64,000 nucleotides of DNA, taken from contig CM026401.1 of the NCBI GenBank assembly GCA_014843695.1, positions 32,123,792 through 32,187,791 of the forward strand, written 5' to 3'. Under the pieces are notes generated by a model. The model was not told where the DNA came from. It ran no database searches and saw only the letters and a list, made by a program, of their open reading frames with translations. A program made the translations under genes and the position numbers. This document shows positions 25,672-38,819 of this stretch, piece after piece (the stretch's first letter is position 1; each line of letters opens with the position of its first letter). The stretch is from Archivesica marissinica (Eukaryota; Mollusca; Bivalvia; Venerida; Vesicomyidae).

Positions 25672-27320
25672 TGTATGCCCCAGTACACTTGTAATATACG
25701 GTAAGTATGCCCTGTACACGTGTAACATACGGTATGTATGCCCCTGTACACTTGTAACATACGGTGTGTACGCCCCTGTACACTTGGAAGCTACGGTATG
25801 TATGCCCCTGTACACTTGTAATATACGGTATGTATGCCCCTGTACACGTGTAACATACGGTATGTATGCCCCTGTACACTTGTAACATATGGTATGTATG
25901 CCCCTGTACACTTGTAGCATACGGTATGTATGCCCCTGTACACTTGTACAATACGGTATGTATGCCCCTGTACACGTGTACAATACGGTATGTATGCCCC
26001 TGTACACTTGTACAATACGGTATCTATGACCTTGTACACGTTTAACATACGGTATGTATGCCCCTGTACACTTGTAACATACGGTATGTATGCCCCTGTA
26101 CACTTGTAACATACGGTATGTATGCCCTGTACACTTGTAACATACGGTATGTATGCCCTGTACACTTGTAACATACGGTATGTATGCCCTGTACACTTGT
26201 AACATACGGTATGTATGCCCTGTACACTTGTAACATACGGTATGTATGCCCATGTACACGTGTAACATACGGTATGTATGCCCTGTACACTTGTAACATA
26301 CGGTATGTATGCCCCTGTACACTTGTAACATACGGTATGTATGCCCCTGTACACGTGTAACATACGGTATGTATGCCCCTGTACACTTGTAATATACGGT
26401 ATGTATGCCCCTGTACACTTGTAATATACGGTATGTATGCCCCTGTACACGTGTAACATACGGTATGTATGCCCCTGTACACTTGTAACATATGGTATGT
26501 ATGCCCCTGTACACTTGTAGCATACGGTATGTATGCCCCTGTACACTTGTAACATACGGTATGTATGCCCCTATACACTTGTAACATACGGTATGTATGC
26601 CCCTGTACACGTGTAACATACGGTATGTATGACGCTGTACACTTGTAACATACGGTATGTATGTCCCTGTACACGTGTAACATACGGTATGTATGCCCCT
26701 GTACACTTGTACAATACGGTATGTATGCCCCTGTACACTTGTAACATACGGTATGTATGCCCCTGTACACTTGTAACATACGGTATGCATGCCCCTGTAC
26801 ACTTGTAACATACGGTATGTATGCCCCTGTACACTTGTAGCATACATTATGTATGCCCCTGTACACTTGTAACATACGGTATGTATGCCCCTGTACACTT
26901 GTAACATGCGGTATGTATGCCCCTGTACACTTGTAGCATACGGTAACATACACTTGTAATACATGTCATGTATCCCCTGTACACTTGTAACACATGTCAT
27001 GTATCCCCTGACACTTGTAACATTCGATATGTACGCCCCTGTACACTTGTAACATTCGGTATGTACGCCCCTGTACACTTGTAACACATGTCATGTATCC
27101 CCTTTACACTTGTAACACATGTCATGTATCCCCTGTGTACTTGTAACATTCGGTATGTACGCCCCTGTACAATAGTAACATACATTATGTATGCCCCTGT
27201 ACATTTGTAACATATGTCATGTATCCCCTGTACACTTGTAACATACGGTATGTATGCCCCTGTACACTAACATACGGTATGTATGCCCCTGTACACGTGT
27301 AACACATGTCATGTATCCCC
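25672..27320. repeat. 32-bp minisatellite
   Basis: About 51 units of 32 bp with 31-bp variants, containing CACTTGTAACATACGGTATG and TATGCCCCTGTA; CACGTGT replaces CACTTGT in scattered units. The far end (26940-27320) is more diverged (ACATGTCATGTATCCCC type). Three units make 96 bp, so long open frames on the minus strand cycle through the same peptides; these are repeat artefacts. It lies upstream of the EGF exon and is presumably intronic. Confidence 0.96.
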
Positions 27321-27560
27321 TCTACATAGATACGAGGCTACCTCTTATTTACATGGATACACTTTATACAACACTTGCAACATCATGAGATATTACATTC
27401 ATGAAGAAACAACTAATTAACACTAGTCTTACTTGTATCCCTGTCCTATCATACATTTCTCATAGGGCAAGCTGCACATGATAGAGATTGTATTGTTTAG
27501 CAAGCATCATATGGTGTAAGTCATGCACTAGTTTTGTGGTATCTGCACATTGGAAAGAAA
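27321..27560. other. Unique spacer between 32-bp and 21-bp arrays
   Basis: About 240 bp of AT-rich single-copy sequence with no recognisable gene, splice-flanked exon or mobile element. It matters because it is present in contig A but missing from the corresponding place in contig C (junction 60920/60921). Confidence 0.7.
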
Positions 27561-30500
27561 TATACCACCATACGATAGAGATAGTCCACTATGCGATAGC
27601 AATATGCCACAATATGATACAAATATGTCACAATACGATAGAGATAGTCCAGAATACGATAGCAATATGCCACAATACGATATAGATAGTCCACAATACG
27701 ATAGAAATAGTCAACAATACGATAGAAATAGTCAACAATACGATAGAAATATGCCACAATACGATATAGATAGTCCACTATACGATAGAAATAGTCAACA
27801 ATACGATAAAAATATGCCACAATACGATATAGATAGTCCACTATACGATAGAAATAGTCCACAATACGATAGAAATATGTCACAATACGATAGAGATAGT
27901 CCACAATACGATAGAGATATGTCACAATACGATAGAGATAGTCCACAATACGATAGAGATATGCCACAATACGATAGCGATAGTCCACAATACGATAGAG
28001 AGTCCACAATACGATAGAGATAGTCCACAATACGATAGCGATAGTCCACAATACGATATAGATATTCCACAATACGATAGAGATAGTCCACAATACGATA
28101 GAAATAGTCAACAATACGATAGAGATAGTCCACAATACGATAGAGATATGTCACAATACGATAGAGATAGTCCACAATACGATAGAGAGTCCACAATACG
28201 ATAGAGATAGTCCACAATACGATAGAGTTATGTCACAATACGATAGAGATAGTCCACAATACGATAGAGATAGCCAACAATAGGATAGAGATAGTCAACA
28301 AAACGATATAGATATTCCACAATACGATAGAGATAGTCAACAATATGATAGAGATAGTCCACAATATGATAGAGATTGCCAACAATACGATAGAGATAGT
28401 CAACAATACGATATAGATATTCCACAATACGATAGAGATAGTCAACAATACGATATAGATAGTCCACAATACGATAGAGAGTCCACAATACGATAGAGAT
28501 AGTCCACAATACGATAGAGATATGTCACAATACGATAGAGATAGTCCACAATACGATAGAGATAGTCCACAATACGATAGAGATAGTCCACAATACGATA
28601 TAAATATTTCACAATACGATAGAGATAGTCCACATTACGATAGAGATAGTCCACAATACGATAGAGATAGTCCACAATACGATAGAGATAGTCCACAATA
28701 CGATAGAGATAGTCCACAATACGATATAAATATTTCACAATACGATAGAGATAGTCCACACTACGATAGAGATAGTCCACAATACGATAGAGATAGTCCA
28801 CAATACAATATAAATATTTCACAATACGATAGAGATAGTCCACACTACGATAGAGATAGTCCACAATACGATAGAGATAGTCCACAATACGATATAAATA
28901 TTTCACAATACGATAGAGATAGTCCACAATACGATAGAGATAGTCCACAATACGATAGAGATATTCCACACTACGTCAGAGATAGTCAAGAATACGATAG
29001 AGATAGTCAAGAATACGATAGAGATAGTCCACAATACGATAGAGATAGTCCACAATACGATAGAGATAGTCCACAATACGATAGAGATAGTCCACAATAC
29101 CATAGAGATAGTCCACAATACGATAGAGATAGTCCACAATACGATAGAGATAGTCCACAATACGATAGAGATAGTCCACAATACGATAGAGATAGTCCAC
29201 AATACGATAGAAATAGTTCACAATACGATATATATATTCCACAATACGATATAGATAGTCAACAATACGATATAAATATTTCACAATACGATAGCGATAG
29301 TCCACACTACGATGGAAATATTTCACAATACGATAGAGATAGTCCACAATACGATAGAAATATGTCACAATACGATATAGATATTCCACAATACGATAGA
29401 AATATGTCACAATACGATATAGATAGTCTACAATACGATAGAAATATGTCACAATACGATATAGATAGTCAACAATACTATAGAGATAGTCCACAATACG
29501 ATAGAAATATGTCACTATACGATATAGATAGTCCACAATACGATAGAGATAGTCCACAATACGATAGAGATAGTCTACAATACGATAGAGATAGTTCACA
29601 ATACGATAGAGATAGTTCACAATACGATAGATATAGTCTACAATACGATAGAGATAGTCCACAATACGATATAGATAGTCCACAATACGATAGAAATATT
29701 TCACAATACGATAGAGATATTCCACAATACGATAGAAATATGTCACAATACGATAGAGATAGTCCACAATACGATAGAAATAGTTCACAATACGATAGAG
29801 ATAGTCCACAATACGATAGAAATAGTTCACAATACGATAGAGATAGTCCACAATACGATAGAAATAGTTCACAATACGACATAGATATTCCACAATACGA
29901 TAGAAATATGTCACTATACGATATAGATAGTCCACAATACGATAGAAATATTTCACAATACGATAGAGATATTCCACAATACGATAGAAATATGTCACAA
30001 TACGAAGATAGTCCACAATACGATAGAAATAGTTCACAATACGATATAGATAGTCCACAATACGATAGAAATATGTCCACAATACGATAGAGATAGTCCA
30101 CAATATGATAGAAATAGTTCACAATACGATAGAGATAGTCAACAATACTATAGAGATAGTCCACAATACTATAGAGATAGTCCACAATACGATATAGATA
30201 GTCAACAATACTATAGAGATAGTCCACAATACGATAGAAATATGTCACTATACGATATAGATAGTCCACAATACGATAGAGATAGTCCACAATACGATAG
30301 AGATAGTCTACAATACGATAGAGATAGTTCACAATACGATAGAGATAGTTCACAATACGATATAGATAGTCCACAATACGATAGAAATATTTCACAATAC
30401 GATAGAGATATTCCACAATACGATAGAAATATGTCACAATACGATAGAGATAGTCCACAATACGATAGAAATAGTTCACAATACGATAGAGATAGTCCAC

Positions 30501-31121
30501 AATACGATAGAAATAGTTCACAATACGATAGAGATAGTCCACAATACGATAGAAATAGTTCACAATACGACATAGATATTCCACAATACGATAGAAATAT
30601 GTCACTATACGATATAGATAGTCCACAATACGATAGAAATATTTCACAATACGATAGAGATATTCCACAATACGATAGAAATATGTCACAATACGAAAGA
30701 GATAGTCCACAATACGATAGAAATAGTTCACAATACGATATAGATAGTCCACAATACGATAGAAATATGTCCACAATACGATAGAGATAGTCCACAATAT
30801 GATAGAAATAGTTCACAATACGATAGAGATAGTCAACAATACTATAGAGATAGTCCACAATACGATAGAAATAGTCCACAATACGATAGAGATAGTCCAC
30901 AATACGATAGAAATAGTCCACAATACGATAGAGATAGTCCACAATACGATAGAAATAGTTCACAATACGACATAGATATTCCACAATACGATAGAAATAT
31001 GTCACTATACGACATAGATAGTCAACAATACTATAGACATAGTCCACAATACGATAGAAATAGTTCACAATACGACATAGATATTCCACAATACGATAGA
31101 AATATGTCACTATACGACATA
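27561..31121 (+). repeat. 21-bp satellite (ACGATAGAGATAGTCCACAAT type), first block
   Basis: Continuous 21-bp tandem units, many with the variants ATAGAAATATGTCAC, ATATAGATAGTC, AAATAGTTCAC or AGATATTCCAC. The 21-bp length is divisible by 3 and the unit has no stop in several frames. It therefore yields very long artefactual frames (heptapeptide YDRDSPQ on plus, YLYRIVD on minus). Variants are arranged in larger recurring blocks. This block ends at the island at 31122. Confidence 0.97.
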
Positions 31122-31232
31122 GAATAGTAACACAAACAATTGCGGACATGTATTACCCAGATTCAGTTACTATTTCTGAAATATTTGAAAACATAAAATC
31201 TGTGTCTATACTAGGTGTGTACCATCCACAGC
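31122..31232. other. Non-satellite island, copy 1 of 3
   Basis: About 111 bp of non-repetitive sequence (starts GAATAGTAACACAAACAATT, ends near CCATCCACAGC) embedded in the 21-bp satellite immediately left of the palindrome at 31233. Identical islands are at 34662-34772 and 61965-62075, each followed by the same palindrome. Function unknown. Confidence 0.9.
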
Positions 31233-31368
31233 AGTCCACACTACGATAGAGATAGTCCACAATACGATAGAGATAGTCCACAATACGATATAAATATTTC
31301 CAAATATTTATATCGTATTGTGGACTATCTCTATCGTATTGTGGACTATCTCTATCGTAGTGTGGACT
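31233..31368. repeat. Perfect palindrome, 67-bp arms, 2-nt spacer
   Basis: The left arm 31233-31299 is the exact reverse complement of 31302-31368, with CC at 31300-31301 as spacer. The arms are made of 21-bp satellite units and include the same rare ACTACG variant on both sides. This marks the point where the satellite switches orientation. Confidence 0.93.
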
Positions 31369-31625
31369 ATCTCTATCGTATTGTGAAATATTTATATCGT
31401 ATTGTGGACTATCTCTATCGTATTGTGGACTATCTCTATCGTATTGTGGACTATCTCTATCGTATTGTGGACTATCTCTATCGTATTGTGGACTATCTCT
31501 ATCGTATTGTGGACTATCTCTATCGTATTGTGGACTATCTCTATCGTATTGTGGACTATCTCTATCGTATTGTGGACTATCTCTATCGTATTGTGGACTA
31601 TCTCTATCGTATTGTGGATCTCTAC
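31302..31625 (-). repeat. Inverted block of 21-bp satellite
   Basis: About 15 satellite units in reverse orientation (CTATCTCTATCGTATTGTGG), more homogeneous than the flanking forward array. A second switch back occurs at about 31618-31640 through a short imperfect inverted junction (CTACTATAGAGATAGAG). Confidence 0.93.
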
Positions 31626-34600
31626 TATAGAGATAGAGATAGTCCACAATACGATAGAGATAGTCCACAATACGATAGAGATAGTCCACAATACGATAGA
31701 GTCACAATACGATAGAGATAGTTCAACATATCACAATACGATATAGATAGTCCACAATACGATAGAAATATTTCACAATACGATAGAGATATTCCACAAT
31801 ACGATAGAAAATGTACAATACGATAGAGATAGTCCACAATACGATAGAAATAGTTCACAATACGAGAGATAGTCCACAATACGATAGAATAGTTCACAAT
31901 ACGATAGAGATAGTCCACAATACGATAATAGTTCACAATACGAAATATCACAATACGATAGAATAGTCACATACGATATAGATAGTCCACAATACGATAG
32001 AAATATTTCACAATACGATAGAGATATTCCACAATACGATAGAAATATGTCACAATACGATAGAGATAGTCCACAATACGATAGAAATAGTTCACAATAC
32101 GATATAGATAGTCCACAATACGATAGAAATATGTCCACAATACGATAGAGATAGTCCACAATATGATAGAAATAGTTCACAATACGATAGAGATAGTCAA
32201 CAATACTATAGAGATAGTCCACAATACTATAGAGATAGTCCACAATACGATAGAAATATGTCACTATACGATATAGATAGTCCACAATACGATAGAGATA
32301 GTCCACAATACGATAGAGATAGTCTACAATACGATAGAGATAGTTCACAATACGATAGAGATAGTTCACAATACGATAGATATAGTCTACAATACGATAG
32401 AGATAGTCCACAATACGATATAGATAGTCCACAATACGATAGAAATATTTCACAATACGATAGAGATATTCCACAATACGATAGAAATATGTCACAATAC
32501 GATAGAGATAGTCCACAATACGATAGAAATAGTTCACAATACGATAGAGATAGTCCACAATACGATAGAAATAGTCCACAATACGATAGAGATAGTCCAC
32601 ATACGGTGTGTATACGATAGAGATAGTCCACAATACGATAGAGATAGTCCACAATACGATAGAGATAGTCCACAATACGATAGAGATAGTCCACAATACG
32701 ATAGAGATAGTCCACAATACGATAGAGATAGTCCACAATACGATAGAGATAGTCCACAATACGATAGAGATAGTCCACAATACGATAGAGATAGTCCACA
32801 ATACGATAGAAATAGTTCACAATACGATATATATATTCCACAATACGATATAGATAGTCAACAATACGATTAAATATTTCACAATACGATAGGATAGTCC
32901 ACAATACGATGGAAATATTTCAAATACGATAGAGATAGTCCACAATACGATAGAATATGTCACAATACGATATATATTCCACAATACGATAGAAATATGT
33001 CACATACGATATAGATAGTCACAATACGATAGAATAGTCACAATACGATAGAGATAGTCCCAATAGATAGAAATATGTCACTATACGATATAGATAGTCC
33101 ACAATACGATAGAGATAGTCCACAATACGATAGAGATAGTCTACAATACGATAGAGATAGTTCACAATACGATAGAGATAGTTCACAATACGATAGATAT
33201 AGTCACAATACGATAGAGATAGTCCACAATACGATATAGATAGTCCACAATACGATAGAAATATTTCACAATACGATAGAGATATTCCACAATACGATAG
33301 AAATATGTCACAATACGATAGAGATAGTCCACAATACGATAGAAATAGTTCACAATACGATAGAGATAGTCCACAATACGATAGAAATAGTTCACAATAC
33401 GATAGAGATAGTCCACAATACGATAGAAATAGTTCACAATACGACATAGATATTCCACAATACGATAGAAATATGTCACTATACGATATAGATAGTCCAC
33501 AATACGATAGAAATATTTCACAATACGATAGAGATATTCCACAATACGATAGAAATATGTCACAATACGATAGAAATAGTTCACAATACGATATAGATAG
33601 TCCACAATACGATAGAAATATGTCCACAATACGATAGAGATAGTCCACAATATGATAGAAATAGTTCACAATACGATAGAGATAGTCAACAATACTATAG
33701 AGATAGTCCACAATACTAGAGATAGTCCACAATACGATATAGATAGTCAACAATACTATAGAGATAGTCCACAATACGATAGAAATATGTCACTATACGA
33801 TATAGATAGTCCACAATACGATAGAGATAGTCACAATACGATAGAGATAGTCTACAATACGATAGAGATAGTTCACAATACGATAGAGATAGTCACAATA
33901 CGATATAGATAGTCCACAATACGATAGAAATATTTCACAATACGATAGAGATATTCCACAATACGATAGAAATATGTCACAATACGATAGAGATAGTCCA
34001 CAATACGATAGAAATAGTTCACAATACGATAGAGATAGTCCACAATACGATAGAAATAGTTCACAATACGATAGAGATAGTCCACAATACGATAGAAATA
34101 GTTCACAATACGACATAGATATTCCACAATACGATAGAAATATGTCACTATACGATATAGATAGTCCACAATACGATAGAAATATTTCACAATACGATAG
34201 AGATATTCCACAATACGATAGAAATATGTCACAATACGAAGGATAGTCCACATACGATAGAAATAGTTCACAATACGATATAGATAGTCCACAATACGAT
34301 AGAAATATGTCCACAATACGATAGAGATAGTCCACAATATGATAGAAATAGTTCACAATACGATAGAGATAGTCAACAATACTATAGAGATAGTCCACAA
34401 TACGATAGAAATAGTCCACAATACGATAGAGATAGTCCACAATACGATAGAAATAGTCCACAATACGATAGAGATAGTCCACAATACGATAGAAATAGTT
34501 CACAATACGACATAGATATTCCACAATACGATAGAAATATGTCACTATACGACATAGATAGTCAACAATACTATAGACATAGTCCACAATACGATAGAAA

Positions 34601-34661
34601 TAGTTCACAATACGACATAGATATTCCACAATACGATAGAAATATGTCACTATACGACATA
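31626..34661 (+). repeat. 21-bp satellite, second forward block
   Basis: The same 21-bp family as 27561-31121. Patches at 31690-32000 and 32870-33070 are full of 1-3 nt deletions. At 32601-32622 a short piece (CATACGGTGTGTATA) resembles the 32-bp minisatellite unit rather than the 21-bp unit. The last part repeats the end of the first block at an offset of 3540 bp. Confidence 0.94.
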
Positions 34662-34772
34662 GAATAGTAACACAAACAATTGCGGACATGTATTACCCAG
34701 ATTCAGTTACTATTTCTGAAATATTTGAAAACATAAAATCTGTGTCTATACTAGGTGTGTACCATCCACAGC
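34662..34772. other. Non-satellite island, copy 2 of 3
   Basis: Same as 31122-31232 at an offset of exactly 3540 bp, with no difference seen by eye. Confidence 0.9.
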
Positions 34773-35215
34773 AGTCCACACTACGATAGAGATAGTCCAC
34801 AATACGATAGAGATAGTCCACAATACGATATAAATATTTCCAAATATTTATATCGTATTGTGGACTATCTCTATCGTATTGTGGACTATCTCTATCGTAG
34901 TGTGGACTATCTCTATCGTATTGTGAAATATTTATATCGTATGTGGTTTCTATCGTATTGTGGACTATCTCTATCGTATTGTGGACTATCTCTATCGTAT
35001 TGTGGACTATCTCTATCGTATTGTGGACTATCTCTATCGTATTGTGGACTATCTCTATCGTATTGTGGACTATCTCTATCGTATTGTGGACTATCTCTAT
35101 CGTATTGTGGACTATCTCTATCGTATTGTGGACTATCTCTATCGTATTGTGGACTATCTCTATCGTATTGTGGACTATCTCTATCGTATTGTGGACTATC
35201 TCTATCGTATAGAGA
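34773..35215. repeat. Palindrome plus inverted 21-bp satellite block, copy 2
   Basis: Arms 34773-34839 and 34842-34908 are exact inverted repeats. The inverted block runs to about 35212, where CTATCGTATAGAGATAGAG returns to forward orientation. The interior differs from copy 1: unit number differs, and there is a short deletion at about 34940-34950. Confidence 0.92.
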
Positions 35216-35499
35216 TAGAGATAGTCCACAATACGATAGAGATAGTCCACAATACGATAGAGATAGTCCACAATACGATAGAAATAGTTCACAATACGAT
35301 ATATATATTCCACAATACGATATAGATAGTCAACAATACGATATAAATATTTCACAATACGATAGCGATAGTCCACACTACGATGGAAATATTTCACAAT
35401 ACGCTAGAGATAGTCCACAATACGATAGAAATATGTCACAATACGATATAGATATTCCACAATACGATAGAAATATGTCACAATACGATATAGATAGTC
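35216..35499 (+). repeat. 21-bp satellite, forward, to contig end
   Basis: Forward 21-bp units resume and run directly into the N gap, so contig A ends inside unresolved satellite. Confidence 0.95.
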
Positions 35500-36499
35500 N
35501 NNNNNNNNNNNNNNNNNNNNNNNNNNNNNNNNNNNNNNNNNNNNNNNNNNNNNNNNNNNNNNNNNNNNNNNNNNNNNNNNNNNNNNNNNNNNNNNNNNNN
35601 NNNNNNNNNNNNNNNNNNNNNNNNNNNNNNNNNNNNNNNNNNNNNNNNNNNNNNNNNNNNNNNNNNNNNNNNNNNNNNNNNNNNNNNNNNNNNNNNNNNN
35701 NNNNNNNNNNNNNNNNNNNNNNNNNNNNNNNNNNNNNNNNNNNNNNNNNNNNNNNNNNNNNNNNNNNNNNNNNNNNNNNNNNNNNNNNNNNNNNNNNNNN
35801 NNNNNNNNNNNNNNNNNNNNNNNNNNNNNNNNNNNNNNNNNNNNNNNNNNNNNNNNNNNNNNNNNNNNNNNNNNNNNNNNNNNNNNNNNNNNNNNNNNNN
35901 NNNNNNNNNNNNNNNNNNNNNNNNNNNNNNNNNNNNNNNNNNNNNNNNNNNNNNNNNNNNNNNNNNNNNNNNNNNNNNNNNNNNNNNNNNNNNNNNNNNN
36001 NNNNNNNNNNNNNNNNNNNNNNNNNNNNNNNNNNNNNNNNNNNNNNNNNNNNNNNNNNNNNNNNNNNNNNNNNNNNNNNNNNNNNNNNNNNNNNNNNNNN
36101 NNNNNNNNNNNNNNNNNNNNNNNNNNNNNNNNNNNNNNNNNNNNNNNNNNNNNNNNNNNNNNNNNNNNNNNNNNNNNNNNNNNNNNNNNNNNNNNNNNNN
36201 NNNNNNNNNNNNNNNNNNNNNNNNNNNNNNNNNNNNNNNNNNNNNNNNNNNNNNNNNNNNNNNNNNNNNNNNNNNNNNNNNNNNNNNNNNNNNNNNNNNN
36301 NNNNNNNNNNNNNNNNNNNNNNNNNNNNNNNNNNNNNNNNNNNNNNNNNNNNNNNNNNNNNNNNNNNNNNNNNNNNNNNNNNNNNNNNNNNNNNNNNNNN
36401 NNNNNNNNNNNNNNNNNNNNNNNNNNNNNNNNNNNNNNNNNNNNNNNNNNNNNNNNNNNNNNNNNNNNNNNNNNNNNNNNNNNNNNNNNNNNNNNNNNN
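35500..36499. other. Assembly gap (1000 N)
   Basis: Exactly 1000 N, a placeholder length. Order, orientation and true distance of contigs A and B are inferred by the assembler and not shown by sequence. Confidence 0.99.
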
Positions 36500-36613
36500 G
36501 TCAAAACGACGTACTCCTACTCCAATTGTAAGTGCTGTAAACAGTCATATGACAAAATATCGTATACTGATTGGTGCATAATCCTTAAGATCAAAACCTC
36601 GTACTTCGTTTAG

Positions 36614-38819
36614 AACAGTGTCAGCTATGATAAGCAGTCTTCAACAGAAGGATGCCAAATAGTAGGAGATGAAAACACTGACCATGTGCGAGCTAGTATT
36701 GGAAGTGTGTTAGCTCAGGCAACGATGGTTTGTGAAGATGGACACAATGATAACATTAATAAGGAAGAACATCATGCAGTTGACAAGAGCGATTGTGAAA
36801 TTAGGAAAAATGGTGATGAAGAATTATCTGTTTTAAAGTCACCAGAAGTTGGAGGGGATAACCAGACTCTCGAGAGGAGTCATACATGTACAGGAGGAGA
36901 TGACATTTCTGAGGACGCAGAGGAGCTAGACCTAGATGATTATGTAAGAGATCCAGATTACTTCCCCGAAAAAATAGATAAGAGTTATGAGTCTTCTGAT
37001 GAATTAGAAAAATTTCCAACATATATAAACGAAGCCAGTGTAGATCATGAAGAGGTCGTACAAGATCAACCAACTGTAAAGAGAAGAAAACGCAGGTCGG
37101 AACATGAATGGAACAGACAAAAGCAAATGGTGGCCAGAATGGCAGGAAGGTCATACAAAGGTTGGAAGAAAAATGAAGAAGGAAAGTGGCTGTTAACTGA
37201 AGCGAGAAAAGAGAGGGTTTTGAAACCACCAGGTTGTTCAAAACAGTGTCGGAATTCAAAAATTAAGTGTTGTGATCAGATTTCTGAGAACCTTTATTCA
37301 ATCAGTTCTGGACGCAGTATGATTGGAATGAGAAGAAACTGTATGTCTCTACCTCAGTTCTAGAATCCGACGTTAAGTCGACATCAGCCGAAAGCTCTGG
37401 TAGAAAGGGCAAGACCTACAAATATTACATGACAGTCAGAGAAAAGAGAATATGTGTCTGCAAACACATGTTTTTGAACACTCTATGCATCGGTGAGAAA
37501 GCAGTATATGGGTGGAAGCAGACTAATTTTCAAGAAAGTCAAGAAGCGACAGAATATGCAGAGGCCTCTGACGATAACACACGTACAGGAGGTAGACAGC
37601 GTGTGCAACCCCATAAAGAAAAGCCACAGTCAGAAGTTAGACAGAGTGCACAAGAATATCTAGAAAAACTACCCAAAATGGAATCACACTACTGTAGGGC
37701 AACTAGTAAAAAGCTTTATATTGAACCAGTTTTCACAACAAAAGCTGAACTGTACAGGGCGTATGTCGAGAATTGTAAGGAGAATGGTCATAATGCAGCA
37801 TCAAACTGTAACTTTAGGACAGTATTCGACAAACTGAATCTTTCACTGTACACACCTAAGAAGGATCAATGTGACAAGTGCTGTGAGTATGAATGTGGAA
37901 ATATCACAGAGGATGTATACCGCCAAACACATGCAAAGAAAAGAAGATGCTAGACAAGCAAAGGCAGAAGACAAAGAAGTGTCTTAGTGACAACTCATAC
38001 AAAGTGCTGACAATGGATTTACAGGCTGTTATGCTTTGTCCAAAACTTCAAGCCAACTTTATATTACAAGACGAAGTTTGCATGTCATAACTTCACAATT
38101 ATGGACCTGGGAAGCAAAGATAACACGTGCTATTTTTGGAATGAATCAGACGGTGACCTGTCAGCAAGTTCGTTTGCTGCTACATGCATAACACATTACA
38201 TAGAGCACTTGTTGGCAACCGAACCAGGAGTTAAAGAAATTGTTCTGTATAGTGACGGCTGCAATTATCAGAATCGAAATGCGGTGTTGGCAAACGCCCT
38301 TTTGAAGACAGCCGTCGACAAACAGATTACCATTGTCCAAAAGTTCCTAGAGCGTGGACATACCAATATGGAGGTAGATGCAATGCACATTCTCATAGAA
38401 AGGAATCTGAAAAAAAGCCCATCTACGTGCCTCAGAATTATGGAGACATAATTTCGTCAGCAAGGCCGAAACAGAAATGCATGGTACACTACGTACCATA
38501 CACATTCTTCAAAGACATGACAAATCTGTCATACTACAGCTCAATAAGGCCAGGAAATAAAGTTGGGAACCCAACTGTGACAGAAATTCGTGTACTCAGG
38601 TACAGTACAAATGGGACCATCTATTACAAACTTGGATTCCAAGAGGACTACTAGGACCTTCCACGGAGGGCAAAGCAACAGACCGGAGTTGGAGCAATTA
38701 CAAGACTTCATCAGAACAAACTTCCAATCAAACAGTCTAAATATAAGCACCTGCAGGAACTGAAACGAGTTATACCTCAAGACTACCATACATTCTATGA
38801 CTGCTTGCCTTTTCATTAA
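36614..38819 (+). pseudogene. DUF7869-like, transposase-type protein, broken
   Basis: The frame is open from 36614 (after TTCGTTTAG, a possible acceptor); the first ATG in frame is 36725. Part 1 (to about 37290) is acidic, then basic, with a Cys cluster PPGCSKQC and KIKCC followed by QISE. Part 2 (about 37297-37953) contains FNQFW, CVCKHMFLNTLCIGEKAVY and CDKCCEYECG. Later parts hold TMDLQAV, LYSDGCNYQNRN, ERGHTNMEVDAMH and a C-terminal PQDYHTFYDCLPFH ending at TAA 38817-38819. The Asp-containing TMDLQ and SDGC motifs plus GHT..E.D..H resemble an RNase H-like DDE core. From memory this matches the widespread invertebrate DUF7869 proteins, whose function is not established. The frame changes near 37291, near 37940, near 37970, near 38050 and in an A-run near 38413, and there is an in-frame TAG at 38652-38654. 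It is either a decayed gene or an unpolished sequence. No terminal repeats were found. Confidence 0.72.

Noticed and set aside
25669..27087. 470-codon minus-strand frame repeating CTGAYIPYVTSVQGHTYRML
   Set aside because: It is a three-unit cycle of the 32-bp minisatellite; overlapping frames give the same peptides and no start context or domain exists.
28522..30090. Long open frame of YDRDSPQ heptapeptides, superficially like the RNA polymerase II C-terminal heptads
   Set aside because: It is translation of the 21-bp satellite. The opposite strand is equally open (YLYRIVD), there is no non-repeat domain, and the frame breaks at random indels.
35404..36581. Open frames running across the N gaps (also 50647-51843)
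   Set aside because: N residues are not sequence; these frames are created by the gap.
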